DNA from: Symbiodinium natans
Taxonomy: Eukaryota > Sar > Dinophyceae > Suessiales > Symbiodiniaceae
NCBI GenBank assembly: GCA_905221605.1
Contig: CAJNDS010002545.1
Coordinates: 308,793 to 372,792, forward strand
Length of the DNA stretch: 64,000 bases
Direction of reading: 5' to 3'
The translations under genes and the position numbers were made by a program. Positions 12,372 through 28,491 of the stretch are shown here, piece after piece (position 1 is the stretch's first letter; the number at the start of each line of letters is the position of its first letter). The notes under the pieces were generated by a model. The model was given only the letters and a program-made list of their open reading frames with translations, had not been told where the DNA came from and did not search any database.

Positions 12372-14001
12372 CTAAAGCACCCCGCACCCTGAAACCTTGA
12401 AATCGTGGGGAGGCATGCTATCCAAGCTGTCTCGGACAAACTCAGAAGCCGGAGAAGCCTTCCCACAGCCCCCGAAAGCCACCCTCCCTTCACAAAACAC
12501 AACAGGCCTCTTCGACAGGTACGTCCGACAAGGCTGTGAGTAAATGCAGATTCGCCGGAGCTCCCCAGCCGCCTCCAGCCAAGCGCCGAGTTGGATGGGG
12601 CCGTAGGGTTTTGCACAGATTCGGGGATTTCGGGCTTCAGCGTCAGCGTTTAGGGTTTGAGAAGTTTGAGGCGCTTGGCGTGTTGATCCCAGTTTCAGGC
12701 ACTTCCTTGCTTCCCCACTGCCCGCGCCTGAGGTAGCCAGCTGCAGAAGAAATAGGCGATCCAAGGGTAGTACCTTGCTTTGAGAGCTTGGGTGGGAAAG
12801 CCATCGGGAGCAGCGTCGAGCCTTCAGCGAACGAAGGATGCGCTGAACGCCAGGCTGCAGCACAAAGAACTCCAGGCTGCAGAGGCGGGAGTGTTGCCAC
12901 ACATGCCGGAAGCCACCTGTTCTCAGGGCCGCCAGAAGCTTCTCTTCTTGCAGGAAGGCCTGAAGCAGATGCTGCTGCAAGTGCTGCAGTACGATTCTCT
13001 TCTGACAGCCATCAACAGTCTTGGGCGAGATCTGCTTTCGGTTGCGTCTTGTGCCGGAGACTACAGAGACTGCACGGGTGGCATTGAGCCCCGTCTCAAA
13101 GCGAACGCTCGTGATATGTGAAAGTCGGCCTGCTGCGGAACAGCAGCACTCTCAAGCTTGCCCACTCTCGCAACAAAAAAAGGGGCCCGCAGCCGAGCCA
13201 CGGCTATGTAGTAGCAGAGAAGATGCAGCACCACCATGTCTCCAGATGTTGCTGCTACTTGTCGGATGTGACCGTATAATGGTATATATTGGCTACCAAG
13301 TCTACAAAGCGCTGATTTGAAAAGCTTCGCGGGGGATCACGTACCGCCGGCAGCTTGCCACGGCCCTCTCGAAGCTTCTTACATGCTTTACCTCTTACAC
13401 CTCAGCTGAGCCTCAGAAAACTCAGAAAACTCCGATGCCTTGCTAAGCCCTACTACTTTTTGCAGCATGTGCCTCTCCCGTTCTCTTGAGCCCAAAGAAA
13501 GCAGAGCCGAGGCAGCTTATAACCACACCAAAAGTGCTCAAATCCCGCAAAGAAAAAAACGCAAACCCACTCCGCACTCCACCTCGCCATCTTGGCAAGC
13601 TCCGCACGGGCGGCAGATCGCAGGCCCTCGAACTGATCCTGGACTCGACTCTTGGCTTCAAGTGGCTCGGAGTGAGCAGGTGCATGGTTGCCCATCATCC
13701 TCATAACCCGGTGGCGGAGGTTCGAGTTCGTCAAGAGGCTTTGCCTTGACCTCGGTGCAAGGGCTGAGGTGAGAAAGGGCGGACCTGGTAGCCTTAGTGC
13801 TAGCTCAAGATGGATGGAGGAATGTTCTCCACGAACACCCGAATGTCTGTCAGTGGTTGCCGAGGCTGCTGTTCTTTTCTTCAGTCCAGCATTTCTCTTC
13901 AGGCAGACTTGGGGGTTGGCGCCCAAAAACACGAGTCTTATCACCACATGCGAACTAGTGCGAACTTGAAGATTTTTGTCAGCTGCATGCCAGCACCCCA
14001 A
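12372..14001 (-). other. Region of weak minus-strand exon candidates
   Basis: Two long frames are open on the minus strand. One, 12372-12980, reads MQQHLLQAFLQEEKLLAALR at its start. The other, 13453-14001, contains SRVQDQFEGLRSAARAELAK. A competing plus-strand frame (12780-13121) is equally plausible in composition. None has a recognisable domain, so I do not call genes here. The region lies downstream of GAPDH in the direction of transcription. Confidence 0.25.
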
Positions 14002-14140
14002 GTGTCTGCCATCGTGAAAAGCGATGATGAGTGAAAGTCGCCCTCCTCGTCCATTGCAGGAGCAGCGAACCCATTCAAGAGGTGCAAACAGTTGTGTGGC
14101 GGTGGAGGATCACAATGTCTTCCTGAAAGAAACAGGTGCT

Positions 14141-14275
14141 CTAACAATATATATATATATATATATCTTTTCTTTTTATGTATTTATGAATTACATGTAC
14201 ATATATATATATATATATGTGTATACATACATATATCATTATCATACTATACTATATTGTATATATATATATATA
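14141..14275 (+). repeat. (AT)n tracts downstream of GAPDH
   Basis: Three AT dinucleotide runs (near 14145-14167, 14203-14218 and 14259-14276) just past the GAPDH stop codon at 14343. They lie in the presumed 3' untranslated or intergenic region. Confidence 0.9.
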
Positions 14276-14342
14276 CCTGTGTATGATAGGATGATAGGGT
14301 TGGTGTGTTAGCGGCGAACCCAACCATGTCCCAAAGCTGGCC

Positions 14343-17784
<3,442 letters not shown>

Positions 17785-18835
17785 CTGCAAGGGATCGGTC
17801 TGGCAAATGGCATCCCCCTGCCTGCTGCAATGCAGAGCGCTGCAACGCTGAGTATTGCCAGGCAGTGCTGCCATGGACTGGGGTTTCAAAACATGAATGC
17901 TCATTGCATGTTGCACTGTTGCACCCTCGTCAGATATGCCCCGCCCACAAGTTTGCCGGCTGCACAGGCATGTGCAACATCTTTTCGGGGGTCAGGTCAG
18001 GCGAGGTTTGTTTTGAAGAAAAAGTTTCCGGCTTCGCAAGTGCATTTCGCAAGGAGCGCCCTTGAAATCCGTTGCCGGGCCCTCCCATGAGCGAGGCACC
18101 TGTAACAGCCTCGACCACCCTCGACCCATACCCTGTCCTACCGGAATGAGCTTCTTCGCTAAGCTTCCAGACTGGGGGCCCCACCGACAGGCATCTTTCA
18201 GAGAGGTGTAAGAGATGTGAAGGCTGCGCAAAACAACCACGGATCCTACACACGCCTCCGAGCCACATGCCCGCACGACACCGTCAGCTACAGACGCATT
18301 TGGGCTTCGGGGTTCTCTCATCCCGAACAGGTGCTTTGCAGCTGGGACTGCTGGGGCCCACTGCACAAAAAGCCTGGCCTGCAACAGCACTGCGTCATAC
18401 TTCTACGCCTTCTAGATACCTTTCCAAAGTACGACTCTCCTCACTCGGCTCGGGGCTGTGTTCTTCCGCGGCATGGCGCTTTGAGGCGATTATTTGGCGA
18501 CTAGTCGGGGTTCTAGAGAGACCTAGCACTGGCTTTTAACTATTGGATTACTTCAGGACTGTCATGATGTTTCATTTCTGTGATCTCAGGGTCACTTGGT
18601 GTGCATTTGCCAGGTGCGTCTTCCGTGTTCGGATCTGGGGCGGCCGCTACGAATTATTTTGCCCGAGCGTCTTTAAGTGCACCGCTCCGGGAGACTAAAG
18701 TCATAGCGCTGGAGCTGTCCGTTCGCCTGCTGCTTGTTTCTGTTTCTACCATCTCAACTAATCAGGGCTGCAGGACCAACGACCAGCGAAGTCATGCCGC
18801 TTGTTTCGGAGCATCTCTCCACGGCTCAGATTGAT
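17785..18835. other. Upstream region of GAPDH, first exon not identified
   Basis: The exon with the GAPDH start codon must lie here or further right. A 132-codon minus-strand frame (17992-18390) is open, but I cannot link it to GAPDH. Confidence 0.3.
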
Positions 18836-18837
18836 TC

Positions 18838-19310
18838 CTGCGCTTGCAATCCAGAGCTGCTTCGTCCTTGATTCGGGCCAATTCCTCAAGTAGGGAAGAA
18901 GCCCATTCACGCCCATTCAACAATGCAGAAACCTTGCGCCCTCCGCAACAGCACGCTCTCTGCTGTCGAGGTTTTTTCCACACTCTCGGAAATCTCTCCC
19001 TGGACTCGCGCACGGCGTCATTTCCTGAGACAGTTGGAACTGGATCGTGTTTCGGAGGGTCCGGCGACCCTGAAAAGCCTACCAACAGATTCATGGATAT
19101 GTCGACAGCTGCTTGAGAAGCTACCACGTGCTGCCACGTGCTGCCACACATGCTGCCACGCTTTCAAATTCCACAAGTCTGAGATCTGGACCATGAGATC
19201 GGCACGCGAGCGAAGCAAACTGAAGCAACAGAGTCTAAACAAAGGACACCCAGGTGCAACAAGACCTTGGCAACAGCCATAACGAGGGTCATCGCTGACG
19301 GAGATTCTTT
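18838..19310 (-). CDS. Unidentified gene, two exons
   Basis: Exon within 19310-19170: MTLVMAVAKVLLHLGVLCLD, SVASVCFARVPISW (one hydrophobic span). Exon 18932-18838: VSALLNGREWASSLLEELAR, IKDEAALDCKR, with an AG/G acceptor and a GA donor (GAATCA), the pattern seen in the certain genes here. The second exon is predicted to be helical. No family is recognised. Confidence 0.4.
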
Positions 19311-19391
19311 GCGGTCACCCGTATGTTCAACTAAACCAACTCGACTCATTCCGCCAGCTACCACTCCTCAGAGTGTGTTGCATCACCAGGC

Positions 19392-19778
19392 CTAATGCAG
19401 TACTGCCTTGAGCAGCAGACAGACTGGACGCCTCTTGAAAGGCAAAGCATCTAAGATTAGACTGAGGAGCCTCCCCCTGGCCTGAAGATACTCAAACCAC
19501 CAAGGCAAGGACATGGCCATCGAGTCTGACTGAACAGTGAGACATTCGGCACCAAAAGGCCGGGAAATATCCGAGTTCAACAACAGATCTCCTCGTGTGG
19601 AGCTCAGCTGCCACGAAGACACGAAGAGCTGTACTTGAACGGGCTGATGGTCGAAATGCATATTGGAGTAGCCACTGTCAGGCAAACCCACGAGGTTCAA
19701 CATGCCAATGCAAACCATTCTGAAGGCGCAGCCTGTACAGAAAACAGAGTGCTCAGTAGACTGTGGCAGGAACTCCAT
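19392..19778 (-). CDS. Unidentified exon candidate
   Basis: An open minus-strand frame of 128 codons reads NLVGLPDSGYSNMHFDHQPV and later WWFEYLQARGRLLSLILDAL. Its composition looks coding. It may belong to the same transcript as the exons at 18838-19310. The function is unknown. Confidence 0.3.
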   Translation of the reverse strand: MEFLPQSTEHSVFCTGCAFRMVCIGMLNLVGLPDSGYSNMHFDHQPVQVQLFVSSWQLSSTRGDLLLNSDISRPFGAECLTVQSDSMAMSLPWWFEYLQARGRLLSLILDALPFKRRPVCLLLKAVLH

Positions 19779-19779
19779 C

Positions 19780-21150
19780 GGCCAATCGGGGAGCAGGCAG
19801 CTGCTCTTGCTTCATCTGCCTCGCTGATCAATTAACACACCTACAGGAGCATGTTGTCATTCTTCAAGACTGGTGTCTTGCATGAATTTGACTTGCTCCA
19901 GCTAGTGATGCAGAAAACCTGCATCTGCAAACTACTGTGCAGAAGCCGTTTGGCGGCGTTGCACGAAAGCGAAGGTGTTTCTTCGCGCTCTCAGCACCAA
20001 GAAAGTGCCAGCTTGCTCCTTATGCGCTACAAGCTGCGTCTCGCTCCTCTGCGAGAACAGGTCGGCAGGATGACACATGCAGCATCACCGGTGCAGTTCG
20101 GGTGGTGGCACCTCCCTGGCCCTAGCGATCTTGGCCTGACCGAAACGACAGAGGGGAATTAGCGTCCAATCACCGCCAAGGATGCATAAGAATGTGAAGG
20201 CTGAAGGGCTTCGTCCGAACAAAACCTTGCCAGTGAACCATGGTGTAGCCATTTAAGATCATGTATGAAGCTATATGATGAGTGCCACTGCGAAACAGGG
20301 CTGGTTTAGGAGCTGTGTGTTCGCGGAGTCCGGGCCATCTCGGCATCTCCCCTTTGACGACGTGCAAGATTTGCTCTCAAAGCTGTTACGAATTAAGTGC
20401 CCACCCGAAGGTGCGGGCATCAAAGTGCACTGGCCAAAGTCTATCGTCACTTGTAACAACTGTAGGCCTTGCACTGCGATAGCAGCTGCTTTTTCACATT
20501 ACGTGCGTGTTGCTATGTCAACTTCGACTCTTCGACCAGGCAAGGCAAGGACTACAACAAAAGTGGAGCCCTTTCTGCTACGGTTCTCGGCTGCCCATGC
20601 AATGGGCACAGGTCAGCCGCATCCAATTCACTGAGCCTCGCTGGCCGAAGCATGTGACAGCTGGCAGAGTGTGTCACTGATCCAAGGCTGGCAGCACGAA
20701 GGCCCTGAACCTCCTGCACTACCCTTATAACCGGCCCAGGCCTGCGTGGTCGAAGCCGCAGCTCGACCCTTGGGGCCCCTGCTCGATCTACGGGAGGCAG
20801 GAGCCCTGGGCGCAATGGGGAAATTTTTTGGGGCAAATCTGAAGAAACCCGGCCCCATATGCTGCTCTGCGCCGTTGCGGCCGCAACTCGCCCCCAACTG
20901 CTGAGGGTGGAGCATCATGGTCTGCTCTGCCTGAATTAACGGTGTGAACTGGTCTCGGCCTGGGCTGCCACTCTAGGATTGCCCTCTTCCAGTGTCCCTG
21001 CCAGCTCAAGTTAGGCTTTCCTTAAACATCCTTAAACCGATATTCTTCTGCCCATTTGGCTTCTTGGCTTCGGGCACCCTCTGCTCGCAGACGGATAAGC
21101 TGCTCCAAGCTCCTCGGGAGCTGCCAGTTGTTGACTCTCTCGCGCAGCTT
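19780..21150. other. No certain gene
   Basis: A minus-strand frame at 20271-20474 (TIDFGQCTLMPAPSGGHLIR) could be an exon. Frames at 20552-21009 are rich in proline, arginine and alanine without domain. Confidence 0.3.
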
Positions 21151-21155
21151 TCCAC

Positions 21156-21680
21156 TCACTCACGATCCAAAGACAGGGCCATTGAAAACCACACTGGCCT
21201 GTGCAACTCGAAGCTGTTGGAGAAGACCGTGTTCCTGGAGTTGAAGTCTAAGCGCAGTGACTCGTCATGCATCACCCCTACACTACGTAGCCAAGAAAGC
21301 CTGACCCGAGGCCAAACAGGCAGTGGAACACTCACAAGTACCATGCGCCCTGTTGCGCCATGGTGGTGAACATTTTAAGAACGATTCATCTGCTCTGCAC
21401 CTCACTGCACATACCCGTAGCCTTTCGTTGCATGGGGACATCAGCTGCAAATTTGAAAACCGTTTTTGAGAGCAGTCCTGACATACCAAAAGCACCAACC
21501 TGTAACACTGAGTCCAGCAAACTCCGACAAATCATGACAGAGCTGCCGCTCACCCAGCTTGTGGGCCTCATACGCCAAAGCTGTCAGCAGCACACTCACA
21601 TTGCAAAGCAGTTGCAGTACCCAGCCTCTGTGTCCGACTCGCCACCCGCGACAGGAGACATCGACAGCCGGCTCCTGTGC
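21156..21680 (-). CDS. Two weak exon candidates
   Basis: The minus strand reads LCNVSVLLTALAYEAHKLGE, RQLCHDLSEFAGLSVTG and WYVRTALKNGFQ at about 21640-21441, then DESLRLDFNSRNTVFSNSFE at about 21265-21160. The first has one hydrophobic helix. The order fits a minus-strand gene in this one-way region. No family is recognised. Confidence 0.3.
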
Positions 21681-21699
21681 ACAGGGTTGACCAACTGTC

Positions 21700-24600
21700 T
21701 TTGTGGGCAGGGTGCTTACTCTCCCGCATTCGTGGAGCGGCCAAAGACATCCGGTGCGCGTGCTGTCTGACATGTCCACCTGCCTGATGTCGAAGCCTGC
21801 CCTTTCAAGACTGTAGACCATTTGCTTAGGGCTTAGGGCCCGGCTCTGGCGAGGCAGCCGGGGAGGCGTCTGTGGCATGGATTGCCACTGGCGTGGCATC
21901 CATGCCACTCGCAGGCCTTGCTTACGAGGCTGCAACAGTGGTCCTGAAGCGCTCGCAGTGGCTCGCAGTTTCAATGTGGCTTGGCGTCAGACTCTTCCAA
22001 ATTCTCGACGGCCTGGCCAAGCCCAAGGCGATCTTGTAAGAAACCAGAATGTGCACCCAAAGCCACCAAATGGCTCTCCAAAACACGCCCGAATCGCATG
22101 CCTAAACCTACGTCACCAACAAAAGAAAAAAGACACGCCAAGACCCGTGAAAAAACTCGCCGAAAAAAACAGCAAGCCGAAACCCTTTGCTCATCCCACA
22201 TTGGACACAACGTGATGCAGGGCTCAGAGAATGCTGGCAGTTCCTGCAAGGCCAAGCGAAGTAAGCGAAGCGTGGGCCTCAGGCTCGACCTCCAGACCAG
22301 GGGGCGAACCCAGCGCGCGCCTCAACGTTGCAACAGGCGACCTTCTGAGATGTGGCAAAATGTGGCAAAGATGGCCTTGAAGAGTCTACACAAATGTCCC
22401 AGGCCAAGCCAAGCCACATGGCAGCCAGGGCGGCCGCAGCTGTGGCACCAAGACCCGGTGGGCTGCCCACGGCCCCCGGCAGCATGACCTCATGGGTATG
22501 CTCCTCTTGGAATCATTCATCTGCAAGAATCTGCAAGCATCTACAAGCATCTGCAAGCCCTGCCTTTTGTGGCTCCAGGGACTTCGAGGGCAGGCCAACA
22601 TTGCGCACGCTGCGGTGGCGATGCTGTGGGGAAGCCTGGGAGGATGGAAACGGCAGAGAGTTCGGAAGAGCCCAACCATCCTAGCGGCGCAAGCTTATCA
22701 AACATGCCAGCCCGACCACGGGCCGTTCCTGGGTCTGTGGGCCAGCCTCAAAGCACATCGTCAACGGCACAATGTTCATGCAGGTACGTGGCCTCGCGTG
22801 ATGTATGAAGATCATTTGAAAGCAAAAGTCCAAGCGTCCAAGCCCAAGCCACAACCCCATTGTCAACCTAGTCCAACGCAGTCTGGGGCCGCTGCCGTCG
22901 GGCTCTGGCCTTTGATGGGCATGCGCAGCGCCTGCGCCAACGACATGACCTGCGGAGTCGCCTTGCTGTCACTGGCACGAGGGTAGAGGAGGCTCCCCCT
23001 GCGTTAAAAAAGGGGCTTGGATTGAACGTCCCACTTGCCATGAGGGCCATGAGAAAGCCAGGACTTGGAGAAGAATCAGGACCTTTTGCTACCTTCTGCC
23101 GCAAGCCCAAGCCATAACCCAAAAGCTCCAAACGCTTCACAGGAGAGTCTGCATGAAACAGCGCAAACTCCAGCACATTCTGGCGCTTCTACCAGTCAGG
23201 GCTGTGGCTGCTAAGGCACTGCTAAGGCACTGCTAAGGCACTGCTAAGGCACTGCTAAGGGCCCAACAGCAGAGGATCCCGACTGCGGACTTCCGGCCTT
23301 AGAGACTCGCTGAAGGCTATATGTGCTCAAACCCTCAATTAGGCTGTGTCCTAATGATTGCTTCTAACCTACCTTTCCCACACCTCCAAAGCTTCACATG
23401 ACATCAGCTATGAATTTCAACAGCTGTTAGTGATACGATGATCGCAAATTAGTTCACCCGGCCTCAAAGCCCATGTTTCGTTATACTCTGCCATGCTCCA
23501 ATTTGCCATCCGTGAGTCTGTGGAATCGCGGAAGACCTACGGTAAAAAGACATGCAAATGTCGACTGAAAGCAGAACAGTATCCCCGCTGTGGCCCAAGA
23601 CGGCTCAGCTAAGAGGCCCCGTGCCGAGATTCTGGGACGCAGGCCAGCGGGCTGGCAGTCGGTGAGGCCGCCGGCGAAGACAGGCAGAGTTGAGGAGGCA
23701 CACCTCACGTGCTGAGTTTAGTGGTTCCACGGATTGCTGCTGGTCTTCCTACAAAGACTACGAAGGCATTGCCCTGCAAATGATGCTTCAACAACTTCAC
23801 CCGGTTCTCACATCCTTGGAGCTTTACCATAGAACTGGACGCTAGGAAAAGTCAAGTCGATTGCCTGACTCTGAGGCTGCAGAAGGCGATGAAGCGGCTC
23901 CATCCTAGCACTCTGGGGACTCGCTGGAATCTAACTTGTATGGTTTGTGGTTGCGCAAGGCTTGGTGACTGGAAAGTTAGGAGGGGTCAATGATGGTCAA
24001 TGGTTCATGACTCATGGATGAATTTGGATGCTCTCTGGATGATTTTTTCCCCAAGTCGATCTTAAGGCAACTTCGACCGATCGCCTTGGCCAGCTTGTGA
24101 GGAGGCGCTGCGCTCTTGACCTGCGGCAGCGCTGCTGACACCGTGACACAGAAAGCCCTGCAGACTCTTGCATCTGAACATATCCGAACATGACGAGCTG
24201 CACTGTCCCAACGCGAGTGCCATGAGTGGAAGCATGACAGACATGAAAGAAATGCTCAGCCGACCTCGATCCACTTGCCGCGAATCCGATGGTGCTCGTA
24301 CCTCGGATTTCCATTGCAGATGCGGACTTGACCATAAAGATGAGGGCATAAGGTCTCACCATCAATCCTTCATCGCTACAACTGGCTCGGCCATTGTCCC
24401 GGTATCTTCGTTTCATGCGGGACGACGATGCAGCCGAGACTCTGTTCCAGGGCAAACGCAGCAGAGGCAGCCCCCTGCGGTTAAGGCGGTCAGTAGGTTG
24501 CATGGCAAAAACGGAAGATTCAAACCTGCTCCGGACAAGAGCGAAACATGGCTGGAAACGGAATCGTCATACACAACAGACACACCACTTTCTAAACTAA

Positions 24601-24840
24601 CCACATTCCGATTCCGGACTTTGGAAATTAAGGTCTGGGGCCTAAGTTTTATGCGAAGTTTCGGGCTTGAGTTGTAGGTGTAGGGAGCCTGTGTCCGAGT
24701 TCGCGCCTGGCTTTGCTCAGAATCTTTGCTTCCTACCCGGAAGGGTTCAGGGTCTGGGGTCAAGGAGAAGCAGAAGCTGCGGAAACCTGAAACAACCTCC
24801 TTCAATTCCAGTTGCGAGTTCGCCCTGCAAGTGGTGAGTG
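21700..24840. other. No supported gene
   Basis: Holds an 11-bp repeat (23209-23260). A 163-codon minus frame and a 169-codon plus frame overlap at 24012-24677; neither has a domain. The 3' exons of the tandem RRM gene should lie in the right part of this stretch. Confidence 0.35.
23209..23260 (+). repeat. 11-bp tandem repeat TGCTAAGGCAC
   Basis: Four full copies and a partial fifth, without interruptions. Confidence 0.95.
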
Positions 24841-24841
24841 C

Positions 24842-27392
24842 CTCCTGGCCCGGTAGGAAACAAACGAAACCAAAGCCGCGCGAGCGGTTCGTCGCCGGAT
24901 CGATCCTGTCATGCCAGTCACGTGCTTGGGCTTGAAGACTTGAAGAGTTCGGCACTATGACAATGGATATCTTGCCAGGGACAGGATTTCAGCAGGAATG
25001 CTGTTTTTATTTAATTTGTTTGATCCAAAGGTGTTGCCGCGTGAAGATTGAAAGTCTCAGACGAACACTCGCAAAGGTTACCTTTGACAGAGCTGGCAGT
25101 GTGGCAGATGAGGAGACAACAGCGGGTGAACCAAGAACATGCGGCCTACGTAAGGCCATCCGGAACTCCTTGCAAACACTATGTTGCAAGCAGCTTTTGC
25201 CAGACCTCATGCATCCAACCAACCCCTGCTCGTCCAAAAACGCAGAACTGGTATCCCTATAAAGACCACCAGCGTGGCAAACGTGAACCCGTCCAAAAGC
25301 GCAGAACTGGTATCCATGGAAAGACCGACAATGTGGCAAATGTGGAGCCACAAGCGGGTGAACCAAGGACATCTTGGCTATGTAAGGCCATCGGGAACTC
25401 CTTGCAAACACTGTGTTGCAAGCAGCTTTTGCCAGACCTCATGCATCCAACCAACCCCTGCTCGTCCAAAAACGCAGAACTGGTATCCCGATAAAGACCA
25501 CCAGCGTGGCAAACGTGAACCCGTCCAAAAGCGCAGAACTGGTATCCATGGAAAGACCGACAATGTGGCAAATGTGGAGCCACAAGCGGGTGAACCAAGG
25601 ACATCTTGGCTATGTAAGGCCATCGGGAACTCCTTGCAAACACTATGTTGCAAGCAGCTTTTGCCAGACCTCATGCATCCAACCAACCCCTGCTCGTCCA
25701 AAAACGCAGAACTGGTATCCCGATAAAGACCACCAGCGTGGCAAACGTGAACCCGTCCAAAAGCGCAGAACTGGTATCCATGGAAAGACCGACAATGTGG
25801 CAAATGTGGAGCCACAAGCGGGTGAACCAAGGACATCTTGGCTATGTAAGGCCATCGGGAACTCCTTGCAAACACTGTGTTGCAAGCAGCTTTTGCAAGA
25901 CCTCATGCATCCAACCAACCCCTGCAGACCGACAGCGCGGCAAACGTGAACCCTTTCTCGTCCAAAAGCGCAGAACTGGTATCCATGGAAAGACCGACAA
26001 TGTGGCAAATGTGGAGCCACAAGCGGGTGTTCCAAGGACGTCTTGGCAACGTAAGGCCATCGGGAACTCCTTGCAAACATTTGTTGCAAGCAGCTCTTGC
26101 AAGACCACATCGAAACCTCTAAAGTCAAGTTATTGGTCCGTACCTTCTCGATTTGGGGGAGCGTATCAATCTGCACGTACTGGTAGCTTCATTACAGCAG
26201 TTGCATGCAACTTCATAACTCCAAAACGTGCCAGTTGGGCATCACCACCGCATCAGACACGGTTCCGAATGCCTGACGCAACGGGGAACAGACAAAAGCG
26301 CCAAATCAGCCGGATGGGCTTGATGATTTCTCAGTCTGCAAGTAAAATGGTTCTTGTTTGAATTGCCCTTCATGGAAAGGGAGGACCGTGATGAAGAAAA
26401 TGGCTCAGATGTGGAACGATTCACAACAATCTCGAAGACGTGCTATTCCTCAGAGGGGGGTTCTCACCCAAGCACCTCGAAGTGCTCCCGCAGCTCTGCA
26501 GCTGCCGTGTTCTGCGGCAAGCCCCCCACAAAGAGCTTGTTGGTGCCGGGCCTGCGTGCGTCAAGGGCCGTTCGCCGTCTGCATAGCTGCATACCGTCGT
26601 TTGCATCAGCCTTGATAAATCACACAGCCCTCCTGGCCACAGCTAGGGACAGATGCCAAAGCGAGCCAGCTAGACACGGCCCTCTTGACGTCCACTTGCC
26701 GCCCCCCAATCTGCCAAGTCAGGTCACATGGCATCGCTGTCGAAAAGACCGTTGTACTTCCGAGGCACCCATATGCCGACGCAGCAGCGATCGGCCTGGT
26801 GCGCGTCGTTCAAAGCCCCTTGTGCACCTTGTGCCTGATAGCAGCTGGCAGCAGCTCGTGTAGCACTCCACATCGGGAAGGCGAAGGTGCAGCATTCTAG
26901 GTTTCTAGGGTGTTGGGATGGAGATCGAGGTTTAGAGATGAGCCGCAGTCTAGCCTCAGCGAGAATTTCCGACAATGAAAAGCCAGCGCTGTTGCAAGCA
27001 CCTGCACTGGACATTCAGTCCCCCTACCTCAGAGAAAGTGACGTAGCCAAAGCCACGAGAGCGCCCATCCGGCCAGCGCCTGAAAGGATTCCAACGAAGC
27101 TGTGCACATGAAACGAAGGTTTACCTGTTGGGCTTTAGAAAGGACGCCCACACACTCACGTCTGCAACTGAGTGCACAGCAGAACGACGGCATCGACGAT
27201 TCCGCCGTACTTGACCTGGCTGAACGCAGGTATGCTGAGGACGAGGATAGCACTGCCATGAGTACTGCAGCCGAAACAAGACCACTCGCAAAACAACACA
27301 CGTCATGCACTACATGTGCCAGACCCCTCTGCGCTAGACACTCAATCCATGCGCAGTCGGCAAAGTAGTCCCTCAGATGTTGCGTTGTCGTC
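24842..27392 (-). CDS. Tandem RRM RNA-binding protein (hnRNP A/B- or Musashi-like)
   Basis: Predicted single-strand RNA-binding protein with two RNA recognition motifs, each spread over several small exons. RRM1: 27392-27359 (TTTQHLRDYFA, helix 1), 27215-27181 (VKYGGIVDAVV, strand 2), 27079-27028 (RWPDGRSRGFGYVTFSE, the RNP1 motif) and about 26745-26675 (IGGRQVDVKRAV, end of the domain). RRM2: 26551-26468 (NKLFVGGLPQNTAAAELREHF, the RNP2 motif and helix 1) and 24905-24842 (DPATNRSRGFGFVCF, RNP1). Aromatic RNP residues are intact in both copies. Exon limits follow the AG/G acceptor rule; donors are GT, GC or GA. The RNP2 exon of RRM1, a micro-exon of RRM2 corresponding to its strand 2, and the 3' end were not found. 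The intron between the two RRM2 pieces is about 1.56 kb and holds the 232-bp tandem repeat. The start may lie at 28492-28555. Confidence 0.9.
25085..26120 (+). repeat. 232-bp tandem repeat inside an RRM-gene intron
   Basis: The string ATGTTGCAAGCAGC or its close variants starts at 25181, 25413, 25645 and 25877, exactly 232 bp apart. A diverged first unit starts near 25085 and a shortened last unit ends near 26110. The unit contains ATGCATCCAACCAACCCCTG and a shorter inner repeat around GCAGAACTGGTATCC. The open frames in the array on both strands repeat the same peptide with period 232 and are not called. Confidence 0.95.
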
Positions 27393-28491
27393 CTTAGTTG
27401 GTGGCACACTACAAAGTGGGCGCGCGTGTGTGTGTGTGTGTGTACATATATCCATATAGACATATATGTTAACCCCCCTTTGCCCTACCTTGTTCCTCTT
27501 TCCTTGCCCCCGTCGGCACAGCTATCAGAACATGTTGCCAGCATGCTCTTAAGCTTCAATGGTTTCGGAAGGTACGAGTCTCCAGTTGCAAAGCCTATCC
27601 GGGGAAACTCGGACACTGGTAGTATCTCACCTGTCTCATCTGAATCTCTCCACCCACTGCACTTCATTCATAGAGGCTGTGTCTGCATATCACGTGCAAC
27701 TCCTGGTGTACAGCGCAATGCAAACCCTAAACTTTCGTCATCTGGAATGCAAAACGCTGCATGAAGCGGACATACTAGATGCTCCATACGCTGACTAAGT
27801 GCACTGCTTGTGCGCGAGACCACCTATGAAGATCTTCCTGGGGTGGCACTGGTCCTGGCGGTGAGGACTGGGATCAAATTACATCTCTCAATGCAGCTGG
27901 ATGATTTGCCACAGCCTAAACTAGTAAATGCACCTTTGTTGTGTCAAAGACCGCCCCGATTTGTCGGAAGATACTGTGACATGGAGGATTGCAACTTCTG
28001 CTGTGACATTGCCATGCCCGGTCACCACCTATGCCAAATCAAAGCTGTAGTCAAACTGAGTCAACCTTGCAGCTTGAAGAACAGACCTGCAGCTACAACT
28101 GTCCTAGAACGTGTTCCTGCAAGCCTAACTCGCTTTTGATACGGACACATCGCAGAAAGTAAAAAAAATTGTGGTCCACGAAGTTCGCCTCCTGGGTAGC
28201 ACAGTCTGTGGCAGTGCGGCGGCGCTGAGCTCGGCTATCCCTCCTCTGGCATGGAAGTATGCTGGCTTTTGAGCTGTTGAACCTGACTTCGGAATCGAGT
28301 CGATGGCTTGTTGCAACGCCAAATGGCCCCGCGATGTTTGAACTCCAAGTTGTTTGACCGACAACCCTCACTGCGGGCCACGATGGTGCCTTTCAAGTCA
28401 GGTCTCACTCTTCTCTTCCTTACTTAGGGTACTTAGAACCCTACTTCTAACAACCCATGAAGCTTCAAGTGGGCCACTATGCCGGAGACTC

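Noticed and set aside
25181-26361. Open frames of up to 238 codons on both strands
   Set aside because: They repeat with the 232-bp satellite, and the region lies in an intron of the RRM gene.
27371-27420. FVVCHQLR before TTTQHLRDYFA read as the RNP2 motif of RRM1
   Set aside because: It lacks the FVGG pattern, and an AG/G acceptor lies just before the TTTQHL codons, so this is probably intron.
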